Positions 8,501-15,859 of a stretch of DNA of 64,000 nucleotides are shown here, in pieces. A model generated the notes under the pieces. That model saw only the letters and a program-made list of their open reading frames with translations, did no database searches and was not told where the DNA came from. Both the position numbers and the translations under genes were made by a program. Each line of letters begins with the position of its first letter. Position 1 is the first letter of the stretch. Source of the DNA: an uncultured Dehalococcoidia bacterium (GTDB lineage: Bacteria; Chloroflexota; Dehalococcoidia; Lucifugimonadales; UBA3495); assembly GCA_958296225.1 (NCBI GenBank), contig OY282456.1:1550001-1614000 (forward strand), in the 5' to 3' direction.

Positions 8501-8723
8501 AGCCGCGCGCCATCCGCAGCGTGTCCTTCACCGTCCCGTCGGGGATGACGCCGCCGGCGCGCAATTCGGGCACCAGCGTCAGCCGCTCCCGGTGGGCAGC
8601 GCAGTAAGCGGCCAGGCAGTTCTGAAAAGCGGGCCGGATGTTCAGCTCGTTGGCCGAACCGCCGGCGGCAATCAGCTGCGCCAGCTCGGCGCGATAACGT
8701 TCAATATGCGGGTAGTTGGGCAT
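5556..8723 (-). CDS. Single-chain restriction-modification enzyme (PD-ExK nuclease + N6-adenine methylase + type ISP-like target region)
   Basis: About 1,055 residues from the ATG at 8723 (MPNYPHIERYRAEL). N-terminal region: a PD-(D/E)xK pattern, PDG then YWEAKDS around residues 60-80, consistent with a nuclease. Centre: methylase motif I DPATGTGTFV and motif IV NPPY, the gamma-class adenine methylase signature. C-terminal third: the target-recognition-type region seen in type ISP enzymes. There is no SNF2/helicase block, so it is smaller than LlaGI-type ISP proteins and closer in layout to a type IIG/IIL enzyme. It would methylate and cut DNA from a single gene. The RelE-type gene is coupled to its 3' end. 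Confidence 0.85.
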   Translation of the reverse strand: MPNYPHIERYRAELAQLIAAGGSANELNIRPAFQNCLAAYCAAHRERLTLVPELRAGGVIPDGTVKDTLRMARGYWEAKDSRDNLDAEIARKFNRGYPDDNIIFEDSQTAVLIQNGGEAMRVDMSRPGELHRLIRRFLDYELPEIGEFRQARQQFKTDLPAVLDNLRAAVAGAAAGNPAYRETAARFLALCRQTISPEVSDADVREMLLQHILTKDIFMAVFRESQFHRENSVARQLDDLEGTFFTGDVQRQAIDNLRRYYGAIGRAAWEITDFAEKQQFLKAIYEDFYQAYNPAAADRLGVVYTPNEVVDFIVRGTDYLLQKHFKKGLADDNVPILDPATGTGTFVTSLINYLPAERLEYKYRNEIHANEVAILPYYIANLNIEYTYRERTGQYREFPNLCFVDTLDNMDWQGATGGAVERQAAFNLGALSEENWIRVQEQNEKSISVIMGNPPYNANQQNENDNNKNREYPEIDRRISETYIAASTAQKTKQYDMYKRFIRWASDRLADDGIIAFVSNSAFLDARQDDGFRKVVAEEFNELWAFDLKGNARTSGERRRQEGGNIFDDKIRVGVAIYFLVRRQGAGEFKVYYNDVRSYAKAPDKVNYIKDKTFDNFDFKEITPSATGEWLNQPDGKFKELTPLANRQTKFAKTAADEQAVFSLFTNAVKSNRDDWVYDFDVHNLRAKALFFADTYNGLLDNGGESYDPVIKWSRDLRNKFRHGRRIVYNDGNRIQTLYRPFVKKHHFADFTMNDVLTKNHYDMFGDDLKQPNRVINFCVNGKDFYALATDKPCDFHFTGDTQCLPLYRYTTDGERVSNITEWGLRQFREHYGDDGITAEDIFAYTYAMLHDPAYQQRWEIELRREFPRVHFQTEFAEFVRLGRELLELHLGFESAEPYPLERRDKGGVMPGRAILRVDKERDTITLDEQTTLAGVPWQAWVYELGNRSAVEWVLDQYRERKPRDPTIRERFNTYRFADYKEQVIDLLARVCTVSVATMKIVDYELDVLTDIDPDEGLEFRPEFAAELRAALAERMAGGRRTIPAAEVHRRLGLE

Positions 8724-8732
8724 AATGCCGTC

Positions 8733-8738
8733 ATTATA
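8733..8738 (-). promoter_or_regulatory. Possible -10 for a near-leaderless restriction gene transcript
   Basis: A perfect TATAAT on the minus strand ends nine bases before the chosen ATG at 8723. Transcription would begin at or next to the start codon. No ribosome-binding site and no good -35 are visible, so the start codon and promoter support each other only weakly. Confidence 0.4.
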
Positions 8739-8856
8739 CCGAAACGGACAGGACACGGTTCGGAACGTCACGAGTCGGGCGTCACTTCACGGCTGCTAAA
8801 CAATGCAGCACAATGATATAGTATATCAAAATCCACAATGTGGAGAGCGGAATACA

Positions 8857-9318
8857 ATGCACGATGCCAGAGCCGTAGCCAATCGACTGCTTGATTTGGC
8901 CCACGAGGACGGGAACCGGCTCACTGTAATGCAAGTGCTCAAGCTGGTCTATTTTTGCCACGCCTGGATGCTGGCGCTGTATGACCGGCCGCTGATTGAG
9001 CAGCCGGTTGAGGCTTTGCGTTATGGCCCTGTAATCCGAGACGTGTACCAGAGCTTCAAAAAGTACCGCGACGCGCCCATCAAGTCCAGGGCGCGCGTCC
9101 CTGCTGGCCAATTCGATGGGGAAGAGAACTACATTATTGAACAAGTCTATCAGAAATACGGCTTCCTCTCCGGCATCCGGCTGTCCCAAATGACCCACGC
9201 TCCCGGCACGCCCTGGGCGCAAGTTTGGGGCGCTAACCGGCAGAACTCTATTATCCCCAACTGGCTCAATAAGCAGTACTATGCTCAGAAAGCCGGGGCC
9301 ATAAATGGCTCCGGCTAG
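8857..9318 (+). CDS. Panacea-domain (DUF4065, SocA-like) antitoxin
   Basis: A 153-residue protein starting MHDARAVANRLLDLAHE; GGAGAG precedes this ATG. The Panacea/DUF4065 domain runs almost end to end: LTVMQVLKLVYFCHAWMLAL, then RPLIEQPVEALRYGPVI, closely matching the K-L-x-Y-x-x-H and W/L-x-Y-G-P-V pattern of the family. Panacea proteins are antitoxins that pair with many unrelated toxins; some of those toxins are small membrane proteins. Here it overlaps a two-helix membrane protein by 14 bases, which fits that mode. It lies head-to-head with the restriction gene, with an intergenic region of about 130 bases between them. Confidence 0.85.
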   Translation: MHDARAVANRLLDLAHEDGNRLTVMQVLKLVYFCHAWMLALYDRPLIEQPVEALRYGPVIRDVYQSFKKYRDAPIKSRARVPAGQFDGEENYIIEQVYQKYGFLSGIRLSQMTHAPGTPWAQVWGANRQNSIIPNWLNKQYYAQKAGAINGSG

Positions 9319-9661
9319 TCAGCCAAATATGCCCCCGGGGACGGACTTGGAACCTCCTCTGAATGGCGATGATAAGGCTGACCATGAGCAAGAGGCGATA
9401 AACCGGGAGGCTCTGTTTAATGAGCATCGTCGCACCGAAAGGCTGCGCAACATTTGGGCGGTATGCGTCTATGCGCTCCTCGTGCTGGCAGCGGTGGTTG
9501 TTTTCATTACCATATTCGCCGTCGCTTGGCATTATCTTGCGCCGGACGGGTGGGCCTGGCTGGAACCGGAGCAGTTGAGCGCGGTTCGCACGTTCCTGTT
9601 CAGCGGGGCCGTCACCGGCGCCGCGGGATGGCTCGGCGCTTACCTACGCAACCGCCTCTAG
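9305..9661 (+). CDS. Two-helix membrane protein, candidate toxin partner of the Panacea protein
   Basis: A 118-residue protein. A polar N-terminus of about 48 residues precedes one strong membrane helix (WAVCVYALLVLAAVVVFITI, about 50-72), a short loop with aromatic residues, and a second weaker helix (FLFSGAVTGAAGWLGAYL, about 97-114) ending NRL. It overlaps the Panacea gene by 14 bases, so the two are almost certainly co-translated. No named family was recognised. A toxin role is inferred from the neighbour only. Confidence 0.65.
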   Translation: MAPASQPNMPPGTDLEPPLNGDDKADHEQEAINREALFNEHRRTERLRNIWAVCVYALLVLAAVVVFITIFAVAWHYLAPDGWAWLEPEQLSAVRTFLFSGAVTGAAGWLGAYLRNRL

Positions 9662-9756
9662 CGGCCCCGGCGTCTTGCGGTCATACGCCACGCGCCGGCC
9701 AATCCGGCGCGCGCCCAACCCTTTGTGAAGGGCGGCACAAACCCGGCTGGACGGTG

Positions 9757-9762
9757 TATAAT
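9757..9762 (+). promoter_or_regulatory. Candidate -10 element for the Baeyer-Villiger gene
   Basis: A perfect TATAAT 56 bases before the ATG. I found no convincing -35 at the right distance. Confidence 0.4.
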
Positions 9763-9818
9763 TGGGCAGCGCTTTTCGTTTTCACCGGAACGGGCCGGAG
9801 GGTCAAAAGGAGAAGTAT

Positions 9819-11453
9819 ATGGTTAGTTCATTACAGCAAACGGCCGGCGCGGCGCAACCCGGCGACGGCATTGAGGAAGTCGATGTTGTCGTCATCGGCG
9901 CCGGCGTAACCGGATTGTATTCAATCTATCGGCTGCGGAATCTGGGGTTCTCGGTGCGGGCCTTTGAGGAAGGCAGCGGCGTGGGCGGCACCTGGTACTG
10001 GAATCGGTATCCCGGCGCGCGCTTTGACTCCGAAAGCTACACCTACGGGTTTTCTTTCTCGCAAGAGTTGTTGCAGGAATGGGAGTGGAAGGAACACTAC
10101 TCCAGCCAGCCGGAAAACGAACGCTACCTCAACTACGTCGCCGACAAATTCGACCTGCGCGGGAACATCCGGTTCAACTCGCGGGTTGCCTCGCTGGTAT
10201 ACGACGAGGCGGCGAACCGCTGGCAGGTCACGACGGACGATGGCCAGCAGGCCCGGGCCCAGTTCGTGATTACGGCCATCGGCATCCTCTCCGCCCGCTA
10301 CGTGCCGGATTTTGAGGGGCTGGACAGTTTTGAAGGCGCCTGGTGCCACACCAACCGCTGGCCCAAGGCCGGCATGGACCTGGCCGGCAAACGGGTGGGC
10401 GTGGTGGGCACCGGCGCCACCGCCGTCCAGCTCATCCCCGAAATCGCCGGCGAAGTGGCCCATCTGACCGTCTTCCAGCGCACGGCCAACTACTGCGTGC
10501 CGCTGCGCAACGCCCTCATCGACCGGGAAACCCAGGACTACATCAAGACGCACTACCCGGAAATCTTCCGCAAGTGCAGCGAAACCCCCGGTTCCTTCAT
10601 GCACGAATTCGACCCCCGGTCGGCTCTGTCGGTTCCCGCAGCGGAAAAGCGGGAGCAGTACGAACGGCTGTGGGCGGAACCGGGTTTCAAAAAGTGGCTG
10701 TCCAACTTCTACGACGTGATGATGCCGGGCGAAGCCAACGAGGACTATGCCGAGTTCGTCCGCAACAAGATTCGCGAGCGCGTCCATGACCCGGTAGTGG
10801 CGGAGCAGCTGGTGCCCAAGAACCATATGTTCGGTTCCAAACGGCTGCCCTGCGAGAGCGGCTATTATGAAGTGTACAACCGGGACAACGTGCTGCTGGT
10901 GGACGTGCGCGCGGCCCCCATCGCGCGCATCACGCCCCGCGGCATCCGGACCAGCGACGGCAACGAGTACGAGCTGGACGTTATCATCTTCGCCACCGGA
11001 TACGACGCCGTAACCGGCTCGCTGAACAAAATACACATCCAGGGCATCGGCGGGCAGACGATAATGGAAAAGTTTGCCGGCGGCCCCCGCACCTTTATGG
11101 GTATGTCCAGCAACGGATTCCCGAACCTGTTCACGGTGAATGCCGCCTCGGTGGGCAACTTCGTGCGCGCCGCCGAGCCGCTGGTGGAGTGGGTCACCGA
11201 CGCCATCGCCCACGTGCGCGACAGCGGCCATTCGCGCATCATGGCCACCAGGCAGGCCGAGGACGACTGGGTCCAGCACATCGCCGAGGGCGGCGCCAAC
11301 ATCCTGCGGACGCAGGCCGACTCCTGGTTCGTCGGGGCCAACATCCCCGGCAAAGCGCGCGTTCTGCTCACCGCCCCCGACACCGCGCCGGCCATGCGCG
11401 CCAAGCGGGCGGAGGTGCGGAACAACGGGTACGAAGGGTTCACGCTGGAATAA
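9819..11453 (+). CDS. Baeyer-Villiger (class B flavin) monooxygenase
   Basis: A 544-residue protein; AGGAGA lies before this ATG, so the longer frame upstream is not used. The FAD-binding motif VIGAGVTGLYS is at about residues 29-39. The Baeyer-Villiger fingerprint F-x-G-x-x-x-H-x-x-x-W-P is met by FEGAWCHTNRWP near residue 175, and the NADPH Rossmann motif VGVVGTGATAVQL follows. It matches type I Baeyer-Villiger enzymes, which insert oxygen next to a ketone to give esters or lactones. The native ketone is unknown. A TATAAT at 9757-9762 is a plausible -10. The following amidohydrolase is on the same strand. Confidence 0.9.
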   Translation: MVSSLQQTAGAAQPGDGIEEVDVVVIGAGVTGLYSIYRLRNLGFSVRAFEEGSGVGGTWYWNRYPGARFDSESYTYGFSFSQELLQEWEWKEHYSSQPENERYLNYVADKFDLRGNIRFNSRVASLVYDEAANRWQVTTDDGQQARAQFVITAIGILSARYVPDFEGLDSFEGAWCHTNRWPKAGMDLAGKRVGVVGTGATAVQLIPEIAGEVAHLTVFQRTANYCVPLRNALIDRETQDYIKTHYPEIFRKCSETPGSFMHEFDPRSALSVPAAEKREQYERLWAEPGFKKWLSNFYDVMMPGEANEDYAEFVRNKIRERVHDPVVAEQLVPKNHMFGSKRLPCESGYYEVYNRDNVLLVDVRAAPIARITPRGIRTSDGNEYELDVIIFATGYDAVTGSLNKIHIQGIGGQTIMEKFAGGPRTFMGMSSNGFPNLFTVNAASVGNFVRAAEPLVEWVTDAIAHVRDSGHSRIMATRQAEDDWVQHIAEGGANILRTQADSWFVGANIPGKARVLLTAPDTAPAMRAKRAEVRNNGYEGFTLE

Positions 11454-11492
11454 CCGGCGGGAACCTCAGGCCGGTCATTTGACCTTCCGGCC

Positions 11493-11515
11493 GGGGCAGG
11501 TTCCAAACCTGCCCC
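11493..11515. repeat. Interspersed 23-base palindrome (GGGGC-family copy 1)
   Basis: GGGGCAGGTT-CC-AAACCTGCCCC, a near-perfect inverted repeat in the gap between two genes. Related copies lie at 42460-42482 and 43765-43787. Confidence 0.75.
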
Positions 11516-11553
11516 CACATATAATGCCTCAGCACACCCCGGGAAATCCAGGT

Positions 11554-12762
11554 ATGTCCCTGACCCTTGCCAACGCCAACCTCATTGATTGCGTCCACCG
11601 GCGGGTGCAAACGGACGCGAGCGTAGTCATCGACGGCGGGCGCATCGTCGCGGTCGGCGCGGGGCGCGCCGCATCCGCCGGGGGTAGCGGGCAAGTCCTG
11701 GACTTGCAGGGAGCATTCCTGCTGCCGGGCCTTTGGGACGTCCACATCCACCCCGATTACCCCGTGCCTCCCGGAACTACGGTGGCGCAGGAGACGGCGA
11801 ACTTCGGGCGGCAGTTGTCCCTGGCCTTAACCGAAGGCGGCATTACCGCGGTGCGCTGCGGGGGCGCGGCCCACTTTATGGATGTGGCGTGGCAGCGGGT
11901 TTTCGACGCCGGCGGCGTGGCCGGCCCCCGCGTGTTCGCCTCCGGCTACTTCCTCACCACCACCGGCGGCCACTTCCTCACGTCCGGCCAGGCGCGGGAG
12001 TGCGACGGCCCCTATGGCTTCGTGCAGGCCATCCGCGAGCAAATCAAGCATGGCGTTGACCACATCAAGCTCAACCTCACCGGCGGCATTATGGGGCCGG
12101 ACTGGGACCGGCACTGGCATTCGTTCCTGCTGGAGGACGAACTGGCCGCCGCCTTCGCCATCTGCCGCCAGCGGGAGTTTCCCGTTATGGCCCACGCCGC
12201 CAACCCGGACGCCGTCAAGTCGGCGGTGCGCCTGGGCGCGCACAGCGTGGAACACGGCTACATTATGGATGAGGAGTGCATCGCCGCCCTGGCCGGCGCG
12301 CCGACCTGGTACGTGCCCACGCTGGCGATTTCGCATCTGACCGAAGGACAGGCGCAGAACGACTACGAAAAGCGGTGGCTGGCCGAGCGCAATATCGCCG
12401 CCGCACTGCAATGCCGCGCCGATGCCGCCGCCGGCGAACACGCCCACTGGTTCCGCCGCGCCCTGGACGCCGGCGTGAAAATGGCCCTGGGTTCGGATAT
12501 TCGCCCCCTGCGGGAGGCGGCCCTGCTGGAAATGGGCCTGTGGGTGCGCAACGGCGCCACCACCTGGCAAACCCTGCTGGCCGCCACCCACCACGCCGCC
12601 ACCTTATGCGGCGTAGGCGACCGTCTGGGCACGGTTGAGGTCGGCAAGCTGGCGGATTTGATAGTGGTGGGGGCCAACCCGCTGGACGACATCAACAACC
12701 TGCGCCAACTCCAACTGGTAATCAAAGCGGGCCGCATCGTCTCCGACCAGCGGCCCACCTAA
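11554..12762 (+). CDS. Metal-dependent amidohydrolase
   Basis: A 402-residue protein starting MSLTLANANLIDCV; an ATG at 11524 in the same frame is the alternative. Visible amidohydrolase features are the metal-binding HxH in LWDVHIHPD (about residues 57-65), a Lys in DHIKLNLTGG, His residues in VMAHAANPDAV and AHSVEHGYIM, and the catalytic Asp in LGSDIRPL. It ends with the GKLADLIVVGANPL strand typical of imidazolonepropionase and prolidase-type enzymes. It hydrolyses C-N or related bonds; the substrate is unknown. It probably follows the Baeyer-Villiger gene in a catabolic cluster. Confidence 0.85.
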   Translation: MSLTLANANLIDCVHRRVQTDASVVIDGGRIVAVGAGRAASAGGSGQVLDLQGAFLLPGLWDVHIHPDYPVPPGTTVAQETANFGRQLSLALTEGGITAVRCGGAAHFMDVAWQRVFDAGGVAGPRVFASGYFLTTTGGHFLTSGQARECDGPYGFVQAIREQIKHGVDHIKLNLTGGIMGPDWDRHWHSFLLEDELAAAFAICRQREFPVMAHAANPDAVKSAVRLGAHSVEHGYIMDEECIAALAGAPTWYVPTLAISHLTEGQAQNDYEKRWLAERNIAAALQCRADAAAGEHAHWFRRALDAGVKMALGSDIRPLREAALLEMGLWVRNGATTWQTLLAATHHAATLCGVGDRLGTVEVGKLADLIVVGANPLDDINNLRQLQLVIKAGRIVSDQRPT

Positions 12763-12799
12763 GGGATGTCTGCCGCCGGCGGGGCGCGGCGCTTTTACT

Positions 12800-13252
12800 C
12801 TACTCGCCGGTCGGATAAAACTTCCCATCCCACAGCTCCCCTTCGCCGGGGACGTACTGGCCGGTTCTGAGGTAGGTGATGGGGTAGTCCGGCAGCACAG
12901 CGACGGCATAGCACACGCCGGCGATGGGCGCGCTATGAAAGTCCAGACTAACGTCCCAGTTATTAAAACCGTACTGCCGGCGCCATCTGGAGAGATGGTC
13001 GGAGTTGTCGGGAACTAGGTGCAGAAAGAAATCCGCTTCCGTGTCCGCCGCCGCGCACGATTCTTTGACGTAGGTTAGCCGGTTTCCATTACGGTACACG
13101 TTCCAGTCGGAGCGGATTATCAATTCGCCGGCCGCCGCGGTGAGCCGGGCGGCGTAATCACGCGGATCATACGGGAAACTGTAAATCATCCAGCGATAAT
13201 CACGACGGTAATGGACGCCGGCATCTTTTTCCAGATACGGCGCGCCTCCCTG
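12800..13252 (-). pseudogene. C-terminal part of a frameshifted membrane glycosyltransferase-like gene
   Basis: The open frame is 12800-13252; its first ATG is at 13189, giving 129 residues. Upstream of that ATG the frame continues as sensible protein (YLEKDAGVHYRRDYRWMIYS) up to a stop at 13253-13255, where the upstream gene is still open in another frame. The segment carries TYVKESC, FFLHLVPDN, and LPDYPITYLRTGQ, a pattern I associate with the C-terminal domain of large membrane glycosyltransferase-like proteins. It therefore looks like the tail of the adjacent gene. Confidence 0.65.
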
Positions 13253-14399
13253 TCAGAATGAATTTGGCGGAAAAAGCCAGCAGCGTGGTAAAAACGGGTA
13301 TGAGGATATACCAGTAGCGCAGCACGACGCCCCAGGATAAGCAGAGGATGACAAACATACTGGCCAGTTGGCCCACCAGAAACAGTATAAACAGCGTCTC
13401 ATTGTCAAAGCGCAATCGCTGCTGAACGGCTCTGATGATGACGACGCACAGCAATGCCAGAGAGAGCGCGCCGAGACCGGCGGTAATCAGGAAGGACGTC
13501 TCCACCTGAAACAGTCCGTACAGAATATCCACCGCATTCCTGGTGACCTGTTCACGGGTTAGCGACGAACCGTAGCCGGTGCCCGAAATTGCGGCGGCGG
13601 CATATATCCGGTTGAGAGTGAGCAGAAAGATTACAACCAGCGGTATGCCGGCCAGAATCCTTTGCCACCCTCCCCCAATTTTAATTATTAGTATTGCATA
13701 GTATGATATTGCTAGCCAAAGCACGACCGCAACGTTAACCTCTTTGGTCATCGACAGGCCCAGGCAACCCAGACCAAGCAGGCCGTATTGCAGCAGCCTT
13801 GACCGGCCCCGCCCCGCATCGTCCGCGCCCGTAAGCAGCAGCGCGGCCATCCAGTTGCACAGGCCAAGGAAAAATACGGTATAGACTTCCCGGGGAAACA
13901 GCCGGGAAGCCGGCGAATTGGGGTAGAAAAGCCAGAGGTACGCCAGCAAGGCCACCGGCAGCAGCGGCAGCAGACGGTTCAATCGGCTCATCCCGTCAAA
14001 ACCGCCGGCGTTTCCCCGCTGCCCGTTCCCGGCAAAACGGCAAAACGCCGCCGCAAACATCAAGACGGCGCCAAAGTGCCACACCCAACGGCTCAGATGA
14101 TACAGCCAGGGATTTGCGCCAAAGGCTTTCCAGGCGACTGCATTGTAGAACATCCAGAAAGGCTGGTATTTGCCATCTTCCGAACCAAAATTGCGGGCCA
14201 GCCAGCCGGAGAAGCTTTCCGAACCGCCCCAAAGCCAGCTGAAAATCCAGCCTCCATAGTCGTCAATCAGGGCAAACGGGGTATCCAGCGAGTAGTAAAG
14301 CGCCGGAATGAACAACAGCGCCGGAACCGCGCCGAGCAGGGCTTGCGGCGACAGGACGGCGCGGCGCAGGGATGCCAGGTTCAGGGTCGCTAGGTTCAT
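13200..14399 (-). CDS. Multi-pass membrane protein, N-terminal part of a frameshifted glycosyltransferase-like gene
   Basis: A 399-residue protein dominated by about nine to ten hydrophobic helices with Trp and aromatic loops (FSWLWGGSESFSGWLARNFG, then YQPFWMFYN, WLYHLSRWVWHFG). The layout resembles membrane GT-C glycosyltransferases of bacterial envelopes; no signature was certain. It ends abruptly in a basic tail GRRAVSGKRCRRPLPS, out of frame with a conserved C-terminal domain that opens just here. A one-base change in the GGG run near 13248-13250 would join the two pieces into about 550 residues. It follows the two DUF4258 cassettes on the same strand. Confidence 0.65.
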   Translation of the reverse strand: MNLATLNLASLRRAVLSPQALLGAVPALLFIPALYYSLDTPFALIDDYGGWIFSWLWGGSESFSGWLARNFGSEDGKYQPFWMFYNAVAWKAFGANPWLYHLSRWVWHFGAVLMFAAAFCRFAGNGQRGNAGGFDGMSRLNRLLPLLPVALLAYLWLFYPNSPASRLFPREVYTVFFLGLCNWMAALLLTGADDAGRGRSRLLQYGLLGLGCLGLSMTKEVNVAVVLWLAISYYAILIIKIGGGWQRILAGIPLVVIFLLTLNRIYAAAAISGTGYGSSLTREQVTRNAVDILYGLFQVETSFLITAGLGALSLALLCVVIIRAVQQRLRFDNETLFILFLVGQLASMFVILCLSWGVVLRYWYILIPVFTTLLAFSAKFILTGRRAVSGKRCRRPLPS

Positions 14400-14445
14400 G
14401 ATGGTTGCTCTCTCACCAAGATTCCGGGCGGCATAGTGGCTGGCT

Positions 14446-14590
14446 GCCGCCGGGTTTTGCCGTCACGCGACGGGTTCTCCCTCGGAATGTCGCTCCGAGG
14501 GACGCCAGGGTTTGACCACAGGCACAACGTCCACCGGCTCCAGGCGATAGATTTTTCCGTACTGCGCTGCGGTTTCCAGGTCGCCGCGCT
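14446..14590. repeat. Near-identical 145-base segment shared by both DUF4258 cassettes (other copy 15315-15459)
   Basis: Covers the short intergenic GCCGCCGGGTTTTGCC and the C-terminal codons of the 175-residue partner. It is far more similar than the rest of the cassettes, which suggests recent gene conversion or a recent duplication junction. Confidence 0.75.
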
Positions 14591-14990
14591 CCAGCGCGGC
14601 CCGGGCGGCGTCCATACGCTTGCCATCGTGGCGCGCCACACTGGTAGCCCAGGGAGAACCGGGGTCACAGAGTTCGGTTTGCATTGCTACGACATAGTTG
14701 TTGACGGCCTCCAGGCGCGTGCGATATTTGGCGTAACGCGGTTCCGGTTCGCAGCCGGATTTGGGGGCGATGTCCAGCGGAATCATACGGTAGAGGTCGC
14801 CATAGGATGCGGCTACGTCCAGATAGCCATGGTCAATGGCGTCGCGAAAGTCGTCAATCCGATCAATGTCAAATATCTGCACATAGGGGAATGGACATTC
14901 GTTGGGGTCGGGGATGCACATTTCCATACGCACCGCGTATCCCCGGTAGTAGGTCATACGGGGGAAATACTCAAAACTGGTGAAGTTCAT
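14463..14990 (-). CDS. 175-residue partner of DUF4258 protein, copy A (internally duplicated)
   Basis: A 175-residue protein. ATG at 14990 overlaps the DUF4258 stop as ATGA and has GGAGG ahead of it. Two halves repeat a common plan. Half one: GYAVRMEMCIPDPNE, then AIDHGYLDVAASYGDLYRMIPLDIAP. Half two: NYVVAMQTELCDPGSP, then ALERGDLETAAQYGKIYRLEPVDVVP. The same plan appears in copy B. The C-terminus PWRPSERHSEGEPV is nearly identical between copies and almost repeat-like. No known family was recognised; it may be an antitoxin or immunity-type partner. Confidence 0.7.
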   Translation of the reverse strand: MNFTSFEYFPRMTYYRGYAVRMEMCIPDPNECPFPYVQIFDIDRIDDFRDAIDHGYLDVAASYGDLYRMIPLDIAPKSGCEPEPRYAKYRTRLEAVNNYVVAMQTELCDPGSPWATSVARHDGKRMDAARAALERGDLETAAQYGKIYRLEPVDVVPVVKPWRPSERHSEGEPVA

Positions 14991-15313
14991 CGCTGCCTCC
15001 GCGTGAATAAATCCGGTTCCCAACGGTCAAGGCCGGGGTAGTATGCGGTAATGACCAATGCGTCGCCGCTTTCAGGCGCGAAGCCCCAGACGGCGTGAAA
15101 GGCAGTTCCGCTACGGTCGTATTGTAATAATAACAGACTGGGGCCTCTCTTATCGTCTGGATAGGTCTCGACTACCAGCGCATCCGATAAGGCGTGCAAC
15201 AGGTCAGCGTCGTGGATTGCCCTCGTGTCCATCCGTAAGCGGCCGTGCCCGCTGGGCCGAAAGCGGCCGGCGGCGACCAGCGCCTGCACCCGTCGCAACA
15301 GGCCGGGCATCAT
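14987..15313 (-). CDS. DUF4258 domain protein, copy A
   Basis: A 108-residue protein. It has the DUF4258 pattern: a helix LLRRVQALVAAGRF, then SGHGRLRMDTRAIHDADLLHALSDALVVETYPDD, then a strand pair LLLLQYDRSGTAFHAVWGF and ALVITAYYPG. DUF4258 proteins are often encoded beside small antitoxin-like proteins and are suspected RelE-like toxins, although their activity is not settled. It is coupled (ATGA) to the 175-residue partner. The start ATG is 18 bases after the stop of copy B's partner. Confidence 0.75.
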   Translation of the reverse strand: MMPGLLRRVQALVAAGRFRPSGHGRLRMDTRAIHDADLLHALSDALVVETYPDDKRGPSLLLLQYDRSGTAFHAVWGFAPESGDALVITAYYPGLDRWEPDLFTRRQR

Positions 15314-15331
15314 GGCCGCCGGGTTTTGCCG

Positions 15332-15859
15332 TCACTTGACGGGTTCTCCCTCAGAATGTCGCTCCGAAGGACGCCAGGGTTTGACCACAGGCACAACGTC
15401 CACCGGCTCCAAGCGATAAACCTTCCCGTACTGCGCGGCGGTTTGCAGGTCGCCGCGCTTGAGGGCTTGGTGCGTGGCCTGAGCGCGTTCCGAATCGGGG
15501 AGCGGGATGCCGGCTCCCCAGGGTGAGCCGGGATGGGCAAACTCAATCTGCATTGCCACCGCATAGCCGCCGGCTTCCACCATATGCGTGCGCGTGCGTT
15601 CGTACGGAGGCGCCGCCGCCGCGCCTCCGTTGGGGCTGATGTCCAGGGGCGTCATCCGGTAAAGGTCGCCGTAGGCGGCCGCGAAATCCAGATAGCCCCG
15701 GTCAATAGCGTTGCGAACGTCCTCCATCCGGTCCAGCTCAAAAACCGGGACGACGGGGAAAGGGTCAATATTAGGGTCGGGGATATAGGTTTCCATCCGC
15801 ACGGCGTATCCGCGGTGATAGACCATATGGGGCAGAATTTCAATGTCGCGGCGGCTCAT
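15332..15859 (-). CDS. 175-residue partner of DUF4258 protein, copy B (internally duplicated)
   Basis: A 175-residue paralogue of copy A with the same two-half plan: GYAVRMETYIPDPNI, then AIDRGYLDFAAAYGDLYRMTPLDISP; and GYAVAMQIEFAHPGSP, then ALKRGDLQTAAQYGKVYRLEPVDVVP. The ATG overlaps the DUF4258 stop by four bases. Length is conserved exactly, whereas the N-terminal half is only moderately similar. Confidence 0.7.
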   Translation of the reverse strand: MSRRDIEILPHMVYHRGYAVRMETYIPDPNIDPFPVVPVFELDRMEDVRNAIDRGYLDFAAAYGDLYRMTPLDISPNGGAAAAPPYERTRTHMVEAGGYAVAMQIEFAHPGSPWGAGIPLPDSERAQATHQALKRGDLQTAAQYGKVYRLEPVDVVPVVKPWRPSERHSEGEPVK

